Below, in pieces: positions 14,250 through 19,049 of a stretch of 19,049 nt of DNA. The position numbers and the translations under genes are program-made. The DNA is from Oscillospiraceae bacterium (GTDB lineage Bacteria > Bacillota > Clostridia > UBA1381), in NCBI GenBank assembly GCA_015068545.1, contig SVKH01000009.1:1-19049 (forward strand). The letters run 5' to 3'. The notes beneath the pieces were generated by a model. It was not told the DNA's origin and did not search any database. It saw nothing but the letters and a program-made list of their open reading frames with translations. The first letter of the stretch is position 1, and the number at the start of each line of letters is the position of its first letter.

Positions 14250-15470
14250 ATGGCAGATAATGTTTTTGACGTCTTGAAGGAACGTGGGCTTATCGCTCAG
14301 ACTACTCACGAAGATGAAATCCGTGAGCTTTTAGGAAAAGAAAATGTTACATTTTATATAGGATTTGACCCTACTGCAGACAGTCTGCATGTAGGTCACT
14401 TCCTTCAAATGGTTGTTATGAAGCATATGCAGGACCACGGGCACAGACCTATTGCCTTGGTTGGCGGTGGTACAGGCCATATAGGCGATCCTTCCGGCAG
14501 AACTGATATGCGTCAAATGATGACAAAAGAAGTTATTGATCATAACTGTGAAAAATTCAAGGAACAGCTTTCAAGAATTATCGATTTTTCCGATGGAAAA
14601 GCTATTATGGTAAACAATGCCGATTGGCTTTTGGATCTTAACTATGTTGAATTTTTGCGTGACATCGGTTCATGCTTCTCGGTAAATAAGATGCTTACAG
14701 CAGAGTGCTTCAAGCAAAGATTAGAAAAAGGTCTTTCTTTCCTTGAATTTAACTATATGCTTATGCAGAGCTACGATTTTCTGATGCTTAGCAGGAAATA
14801 CGATTGTAAAATCGAGCTTGGCGGTGATGACCAGTGGTCAAACATCTTAGGTGGCATTGAGCTTTGTCGTCGTAAAGATCAAAAGCAAACTTATGGTATG
14901 ACATTCACCTTGCTTACCACATCCGAAGGTAAAAAGATGGGTAAGACTGCAAAGGGCGCTTTGTGGTTGGATGCAGAAAAATGCAAGCCTTACGATTTCT
15001 ACCAGTACTGGGTAAATGTTCAGGATGCTGACGTTATTAAATGTCTTAAGTTGGTTACGTTTGTACCAATGGAAGAAATCTACGAAATGGAAAAGTGGGA
15101 AGGTGCAGAGCTTAATAAAGCGAAAAAGCGCCTAGCATACGAAGTTACAAAGCTTGTCCACGGCGAAGAAATCGCAAACCAAGTACAAGCTGCAGCTGAA
15201 GCTGTTTTTGCCGGAGGCGGTGTAAGTGAAGATATGCCAACTTCTGAGGTGGATACTTTGGAAGGAAAGGGTGTTTTGGATTTATTAGTTGAAATCAAAC
15301 TTATCCCATCAAAAGCAGAGGGAAGAAGATTGGTTCAGCAAAACGGACTTTCCATTAACGATGAAAAGGTACAGGATCCTAATATGATTCTTGATAATTC
15401 ATTTGTTGGCGAAAAGGGAATGATTATCCGCAAAGGTAAGAAAGTATTCCACAGAGTCTTAATTAAATAA
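14250..15470 (+). CDS. tyrS: Tyrosine--tRNA ligase, 406 aa
   Basis: It charges tRNA-Tyr with tyrosine in the cytoplasm. It is a class Ic synthetase: the ATP-binding HIGH-type motif is HVGH (47-50) after YIGFDPTADSL, the KMSKS-type loop is KMGKT (229-233), and the tyrosine pocket region includes NYMLMQSYDF and GGDDQWSNILGG. A C-terminal S4 RNA-binding domain (about 345-406, VQQNGLSINDEKV) completes the standard length. AAGGAG precedes the ATG. The gap from oadA is 24 nt with no terminator, promoter or T-box leader, so it is co-transcribed with the sodium-pump genes. A terminator follows directly. That differs from the usual T-box-controlled tyrS of Bacillota. Confidence 0.97.
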   Translation: MADNVFDVLKERGLIAQTTHEDEIRELLGKENVTFYIGFDPTADSLHVGHFLQMVVMKHMQDHGHRPIALVGGGTGHIGDPSGRTDMRQMMTKEVIDHNCEKFKEQLSRIIDFSDGKAIMVNNADWLLDLNYVEFLRDIGSCFSVNKMLTAECFKQRLEKGLSFLEFNYMLMQSYDFLMLSRKYDCKIELGGDDQWSNILGGIELCRRKDQKQTYGMTFTLLTTSEGKKMGKTAKGALWLDAEKCKPYDFYQYWVNVQDADVIKCLKLVTFVPMEEIYEMEKWEGAELNKAKKRLAYEVTKLVHGEEIANQVQAAAEAVFAGGGVSEDMPTSEVDTLEGKGVLDLLVEIKLIPSKAEGRRLVQQNGLSINDEKVQDPNMILDNSFVGEKGMIIRKGKKVFHRVLIK

Positions 15471-15476
15471 TTTATG

Positions 15477-15512
15477 AAGTGACGGACTGTTAGTTCGTCA
15501 CTTTTATGTTTT
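15477..15512 (+). terminator. Rho-independent terminator after tyrS
   Basis: An 11-bp stem (AAGTGACGGAC / GTTCGTCACTT, arms 15477-15487 and 15493-15503, one G-T pair) with a five-base loop is followed by TTTTATGTTTT. It closes the decarboxylase-tyrS operon. Confidence 0.85.
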
Positions 15513-15549
15513 AAGTAGCAAGGAAGTGACAATAATATACAAAAAAATA

Positions 15550-15578
15550 TTGCAAGATATATTACATTGTGATATAAT
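15550..15578 (+). promoter_or_regulatory. Sigma-A promoter of fhs
   Basis: TTGCAA (15550-15555), a 17-nt spacer and a perfect TATAAT (15573-15578) with the extended -10 TGA directly before it. The predicted start near 15585 gives a leader of about 29 nt, leaving no room for a tetrahydrofolate riboswitch. Confidence 0.8.
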
Positions 15579-15613
15579 TTGACTTAAGTTATCGTAGTAA
15601 AGGAGAGTCAAAC

Positions 15614-17281
15614 ATGAAAACAGACATCGAAATTGCACAAAGTGTAGAAATGAAGAAGATTACAGAAATTGCCAAAGTTGCCGGTATTGATGAAAAATAT
15701 ATTGAGCAATATGGCAATTACAAGGCAAAGATTGATCTTTCTTTGTTGAAAGAGAATAAAAATACAGACGGAAAGCTTGTTTTGGTTACAGCTATCACTC
15801 CTACACCAGCAGGTGAAGGAAAGACTACCACAACAATAGGTCTTGCAGACGGTCTTAAAAAGATAGGTAAAAATGTAATGGTTGCTTTACGTGAGCCATC
15901 ACTTGGCCCTGTTTTTGGTATCAAAGGCGGTGCTGCCGGAGGAGGATATGCGCAGGTAGTTCCTATGGAGGATATTAACCTACACTTTACAGGAGATTTT
16001 CATGCTATTGGTGCAGCAAATAACCTTCTTGCTGCGTTGATTGACAATCATATTCATCATGGCAATGCCCTTGGAATAGATACAAGAAAAATCACATGGA
16101 AACGCTGTGTTGATATGAATGACAGACAGCTCAGATTTGTTGTTGATGGTCTTGGCGGTAAGGTAAATGGTGTCCCTCGTGAAGATGGTTATGATATTAC
16201 CGTTGCATCAGAGATAATGGCTGTTTTGTGTCTTTCAAGCTCAATTACAGATTTAAAAGAAAGACTATCAAGAATTATTATTGGATATAACTATGAGGAC
16301 AAGCCGGTGACTGCAGGTCAGCTAAACGCACATGGAGCTATGACAGCTTTACTAAAAGATGCCCTAAAGCCGAACCTAGTACAAACATTGGAAGGTACTC
16401 CGGCGCTTGTTCATGGAGGTCCATTTGCAAATATAGCTCACGGATGTAACAGTATTATTGCAACTAAGCTTGCTCTAAAGCTTGGCGATTATGCAATAAC
16501 AGAGGCTGGTTTTGGTGCAGATTTGGGTGCTGAAAAATTCCTTGATATTAAATGCCGATTTGCGGGATTAAAGCCTGCTGCAGTTGTTCTTGTTGCTACA
16601 ATCAGAGCTCTAAAAATGCATGGCGGTGTGGCAAAAACCGACCTAAATACAGAAAATCTTGAAGCTTTGGAAAAAGGTATGCCAAACCTACTTAAGCATC
16701 TATCAAATATCACCGAAGTTTATAAGCTTCCTTGTGTTGTTGCGGTGAATAAATTCCCAACAGATACAGACGCAGAAGTTAAACTTGTGATAGAAAAATG
16801 CAAGGCTCTTGGTGTTAATGTTGTCCTTTCAGACGTGTGGGCAAAAGGTGGCGAGGGTGGAATTGATCTTGCAGAGGAAGTAGTAAAACTTTGCCAACAA
16901 GAAAATGACTTTACCTTTGCATACGATGCAAATGATGATATAAAAGCAAAAATCAATGATATTGTTACAAAAATTTATGGAGGAGATTCTGTTCAGTTTA
17001 CAAAGAATGCAGAAGCTCAGATAAAAAAACTGGAAGAACTAGGCTACGGAAATCTCCCTGTTTGTATGGCTAAAACACAGTATTCCTTCTCTGATGATAT
17101 GACAAAACTTGGTGCTCCAAAAGGTTTTGACGTAACTGTGCGTAATATAAAAATATCCGCCGGCGCTGGCTTTATAGTTGCCTTAACTGGGGATATTATG
17201 ACTATGCCTGGTCTACCAAAATCTCCTGCTGCAGAGAGAATAGATGTAGACGAAAATGGAACAATATCAGGATTGTTTTAA
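15614..17281 (+). CDS. fhs: Formate--tetrahydrofolate ligase, 555 aa
   Basis: It makes 10-formyl-tetrahydrofolate from formate, ATP and tetrahydrofolate, feeding purine and formyl-Met synthesis. In acetogens it also feeds the methyl branch of the Wood-Ljungdahl pathway, whose other genes are not in this window. The P-loop-like segment TPTPAGEGKTTTTIGL is at 62-77, followed by EPSLGPVFGIKGGAAGGGYA, a family hallmark. The C-terminus (MTMPGLPKSPAAERID) is intact and the length is standard. AGGAGAG precedes the ATG and a strong promoter lies just upstream, so it is a single-gene unit. Its stop codon overlaps the stop of the convergent DUF1836 gene, and no terminator lies between them. Confidence 0.97.
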   Translation: MKTDIEIAQSVEMKKITEIAKVAGIDEKYIEQYGNYKAKIDLSLLKENKNTDGKLVLVTAITPTPAGEGKTTTTIGLADGLKKIGKNVMVALREPSLGPVFGIKGGAAGGGYAQVVPMEDINLHFTGDFHAIGAANNLLAALIDNHIHHGNALGIDTRKITWKRCVDMNDRQLRFVVDGLGGKVNGVPREDGYDITVASEIMAVLCLSSSITDLKERLSRIIIGYNYEDKPVTAGQLNAHGAMTALLKDALKPNLVQTLEGTPALVHGGPFANIAHGCNSIIATKLALKLGDYAITEAGFGADLGAEKFLDIKCRFAGLKPAAVVLVATIRALKMHGGVAKTDLNTENLEALEKGMPNLLKHLSNITEVYKLPCVVAVNKFPTDTDAEVKLVIEKCKALGVNVVLSDVWAKGGEGGIDLAEEVVKLCQQENDFTFAYDANDDIKAKINDIVTKIYGGDSVQFTKNAEAQIKKLEELGYGNLPVCMAKTQYSFSDDMTKLGAPKGFDVTVRNIKISAGAGFIVALTGDIMTMPGLPKSPAAERIDVDENGTISGLF

Positions 17282-17841
17282 TTATCGGCTTTAAAGTTTA
17301 TAACCTTTTCTGTTATATGTTTTAAAATATTTGCTGAGGATGCCACCTGAAGGAGTAGATCTTCTATTCTTTCAGGGTTGTCCTCTTGAGTTGATAAAAT
17401 AGGCGTTGCTACTGATTGTACATGACCGTACACGTAGTTAAATGCCTTTTTTTGATTCTTAATAAAAGACGAATATGTTCTTTTAACTTCTTCTTCGGAT
17501 AAATCCGGCGGAAGAATCTTTTGTATTGTTGACATGTTTAATGTTTGTTTTAATGTGCATATTATTAGTATGTATGCAAGGTGAACACGTCCGTATTTTT
17601 TATCTACCGGTGCCGGCATCATCTTTAACTTAACGTAGTTATTTATCATAGGTCGTGTTATTTCTGGTGCTTCAGGGTTAAAGGATGATAGTACACCCAA
17701 TTGACTGCCCGAAAATTCAATCACCTGATCCATGTATAGCCCAAAGGATGGTAAAGAATCCCAGTCAGGGAGGTTATATTCTGATAAAAGTTGCTTACAT
17801 TCGTCAAAACACTTGACAGCTTCTTCTTTTGGATATTTCAT
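17278..17841 (-). CDS. DUF1836 domain protein, putative transcriptional regulator, 187 aa
   Basis: This is a small cytoplasmic protein matching the DUF1836 family, which has a MerR-like helix-turn-helix flavour but no known function. Typical family text is present: LPSFGLYMDQVIEF near 30-43, then ITRPMINNYVKLKMMPAPVDKKYGR (as two shorter blocks around 62-86) and HLAYILIICTLKQTLNMSTI near 87-106. The C-terminal half is helical and charged. I choose ATG 17841 because AGGAGG (complement of 17849-17854) lies seven bases upstream. The longer in-frame reading from 17898 would start inside its own promoter. The gene is convergent with fhs and divergent from the hemolysin III gene. Regulation of itself or of the divergent operon is plausible but inferred. 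Confidence 0.9.
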   Translation of the reverse strand: MKYPKEEAVKCFDECKQLLSEYNLPDWDSLPSFGLYMDQVIEFSGSQLGVLSSFNPEAPEITRPMINNYVKLKMMPAPVDKKYGRVHLAYILIICTLKQTLNMSTIQKILPPDLSEEEVKRTYSSFIKNQKKAFNYVYGHVQSVATPILSTQEDNPERIEDLLLQVASSANILKHITEKVINFKADN

Positions 17842-17848
17842 TATTGTT

Positions 17849-17854
17849 CCTCCT
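17849..17854 (-). promoter_or_regulatory. Ribosome site fixing the DUF1836 start
   Basis: AGGAGG on the minus strand, seven bases upstream of ATG 17841. It rules against the in-frame upstream ATGs at 17871 and 17898, neither of which has a comparable site. Confidence 0.75.
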
Positions 17855-17869
17855 AAATTTAATGAAAAC

Positions 17870-17898
17870 ATTATATCACCTTTGGTAAACAAAATCAA
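17870..17898 (-). promoter_or_regulatory. Sigma-A promoter of the DUF1836 gene
   Basis: On the minus strand TTGATT (17898-17893), a 17-nt spacer and a perfect TATAAT (17875-17870), with an extended -10 TGA just before it. The predicted start near 17863 gives a leader of about 20 nt. Confidence 0.75.
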
Positions 17899-17941
17899 GT
17901 AAAATAGTTTAATAAAACAATATTACAATTCAATTACACTC

Positions 17942-17970
17942 TTGACAAAATATGCTAAATGTGGTAACAT
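17942..17970 (+). promoter_or_regulatory. Sigma-A promoter of the hemolysin III operon
   Basis: A perfect TTGACA (17942-17947), a 17-nt spacer and TAACAT (17965-17970), with an extended -10 TGG directly upstream. The predicted start is near 17977, inside the palindrome at 17970-17984. Confidence 0.75.
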
Positions 17971-17984
17971 AGTATTAAATACTA
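17970..17984. promoter_or_regulatory. Palindrome at the predicted transcription start (candidate operator)
   Basis: TAGTAT-TAA-ATACTA is a perfect dyad with 6-bp arms around a 3-bp centre. It begins at the last base of the -10 box and covers the expected start of the hemolysin III transcript. Its position suits a repressor site. The binding protein is unknown; the divergent DUF1836 product is an inferred candidate. Confidence 0.4.
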
Positions 17985-18017
17985 GATGATAAAGTAATTT
18001 ATATCTGAGGTGAAATT

Positions 18018-18671
18018 ATGACAGAAAAAACAATCAGACCTCAATCTCTTGGAGAAGAAATTGCTAATGCTGTATCTCACGGGATTGGGGCAGGCTTATC
18101 TATTGCCGGTATGGTAATTCTAATTGTAACCGCATGTAAAAACGGTTTGGGAGCAATGGCTGTGGTTAGTGCTTGCTTATATGGGTTTGGGCTAATTCTT
18201 TTATATACGCTTTCTTCCATATATCATTCTCTTACAAATAAAAAAGCGAAAAAAGTCTTTAGGATAATGGATCATTGTTCCATCTTTATGTTAATTCTAT
18301 GTACAATAATTCCTGTTGCTTTGGTAATAATCGGAGGGTGGAAAGGCTGGGTTGTTTTCGGTATCGCGACAGCTTGTGCCGTATTTGGTATTGTTCTTAA
18401 TTCCGTCAATCTTGAAAGATGGGATAAATTCTCTCTTATATTGTACGTTATAATGGGTTGGTTTACAGTTATCTTTATAAAATCAATTCTAGATGCGGTA
18501 ACTCTGACAAACTTTTTTGTTTTTCTTTTTGGAGGAGGAATATTATATACTCTTGGTATAATATTCTATCGTGATACGAAGCATAAATATATGCACTTTA
18601 CATGGCATCTTTTTGTTATGGCAGGAAGTATAATGCATTACTTTTTTATATTAAACTATTACTTAAGTTAG
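18018..18671 (+). CDS. Hemolysin III / PAQR family membrane protein, 217 aa
   Basis: This is a seven-helix membrane protein of the hemolysin III branch of the PAQR (progestin and adipoQ receptor) superfamily, thought to include metal-dependent hydrolase-like proteins. The diagnostic residues are present: E13/E14 and H21 in LGEEIANAVSHGIG, Ser66 and His70 in SSIYH, Asp85-His86 after the first loop, and His193xxxHis197 in HFTWH near the last helix, with His207 beyond. Length is typical. GAGGTG precedes the ATG, and the promoter and palindrome above drive it. A putative acyl-CoA synthetase gene follows after 10 nt, so the two are co-transcribed. 'Hemolysin' is a historical label; lipid- or membrane-related function is more likely, as inference. 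Confidence 0.93.
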   Translation: MTEKTIRPQSLGEEIANAVSHGIGAGLSIAGMVILIVTACKNGLGAMAVVSACLYGFGLILLYTLSSIYHSLTNKKAKKVFRIMDHCSIFMLILCTIIPVALVIIGGWKGWVVFGIATACAVFGIVLNSVNLERWDKFSLILYVIMGWFTVIFIKSILDAVTLTNFFVFLFGGGILYTLGIIFYRDTKHKYMHFTWHLFVMAGSIMHYFFILNYYLS

Positions 18672-18681
18672 GAGATATTAT

Positions 18682-19049
18682 ATGCTGAACAATATTGCAA
18701 ATTCAAAAATCTACGGGAAAGAGCCTCTGTATACTGTAAGGGATGTAAGCACAATCAGAGAAATATTAGAGTCAAGTACATCTTTGTTTGGTGATAGAAT
18801 AGCTTTTATGCAGAAATACGGTATCAATTCTCCGTATAAAGAGATTACCTACAAAGAATTTAGGGATGATGTATATAGCTTTGGTACAGGTCTTTTAAAG
18901 CTGGGCTTTAAGGATAAAAAGATTGCTGTTATAGGCGAAAGTAGATACGAATGGGCTTGTACATACATGTCTGTTGTTTGCGGTGTGGGTACAATTATAC
19001 CAATTGATAAGGAACTTCCCTATGATGAAGTAAAGTATCTTCTGGATTT
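18682..19049 (+). CDS. AMP-binding acyl-CoA synthetase-like enzyme, 5' part only
   Basis: This is the first 122 codons of an adenylate-forming enzyme that runs off the right edge. It starts at ATG 18682 behind AGGAGA (18670-18675), which overlaps the stop of the hemolysin III gene. The N-terminal layout matches long-chain fatty-acid--CoA ligases: TIREILESSTSLFGDRIAFM, then ITYKEFRDDVYSFGTGLLKL, then the helix KKIAVIGESRYEWACTYMSV and GTIIPIDKELPYDEVKYLL. The ATP-binding and CoA-binding signatures lie beyond the window, so substrate class is not established; acetate or other acids are possible. Position behind a PAQR membrane protein suggests a lipid or fatty-acid context. Confidence 0.85.
   Translation, partial: MLNNIANSKIYGKEPLYTVRDVSTIREILESSTSLFGDRIAFMQKYGINSPYKEITYKEFRDDVYSFGTGLLKLGFKDKKIAVIGESRYEWACTYMSVVCGVGTIIPIDKELPYDEVKYLLD

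Noticed and set aside
15471..15613. Possible riboswitch (tetrahydrofolate) or T-box between tyrS and fhs
   Set aside because: The space is taken by a terminator and a promoter. The fhs leader is only about 29 nt, too short for either.
1..19049. tRNA genes, CRISPR arrays, insertion sequences, phage or toxin-antitoxin genes
   Set aside because: No cloverleaf, no regularly spaced repeats, no transposase or integrase-like reading frame and no terminal inverted repeats were seen.

Overview
The window is a gene-dense, AT-rich chromosomal segment. It most likely comes from an obligately anaerobic, Gram-positive-type member of the Clostridia (Bacillota). The evidence is S-layer-homology (SLH) surface proteins with clostridial-type beta-rich bodies, strong GGAGG ribosome sites, a Na+-pumping biotin decarboxylase, formate--tetrahydrofolate ligase and a DUF1836 protein. 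I cannot place it to genus from sequence alone. I see no rRNA, tRNA, CRISPR, insertion sequence or phage gene.

Layout. (1) 119-4830: two consecutive secreted SLH proteins (855 and 614 aa). Each has a signal peptide, three SLH repeats and a long body that reads as serial divergent beta-strand modules. Hairpin terminators separate the two genes from each other and from what follows. (2) 4893-10618: a tightly packed five-gene run of AI-2E-family membrane protein, HI0933/BaiN-like flavoprotein, COG2509-type FAD protein, an unrecognised 390-aa protein and an RluB-type pseudouridine synthase. Genes overlap or nearly abut, and three consecutive members use non-ATG starts. A terminator follows. (3) 10772-15512: a promoter, then the sodium-pumping decarboxylase genes in the order gamma, biotin carrier, beta, carboxyltransferase (alpha), followed 24 nt later by tyrS and a terminator. 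(4) 15550-17281: its own strong promoter and fhs. (5) 17278-17841 (minus): a DUF1836 putative regulator, convergent with fhs and sharing stop-codon bases with it. (6) 17942-19049: a promoter with a palindrome at the expected start point, a hemolysin III/PAQR membrane protein, and the first 122 codons of an acyl-CoA-synthetase-like enzyme that runs off the window.

Functional reading. The decarboxylase module couples decarboxylation of a biotin-bound carboxyl group, probably taken from oxaloacetate, to Na+ export. Its carboxyltransferase is of the oxaloacetate/pyruvate type and its biotin domain is a separate protein. Fhs provides one-carbon activation of formate. The DUF1836 and hemolysin III genes are divergent with clear promoters on both strands, suggesting a local regulatory pair. 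The least explained parts are the 390-aa protein at 8721-9893, the repeated module architecture of the SLH proteins, the coupling of tyrS to the sodium pump without a T-box leader, and the hairpins at 80-98 and 4844-4882.
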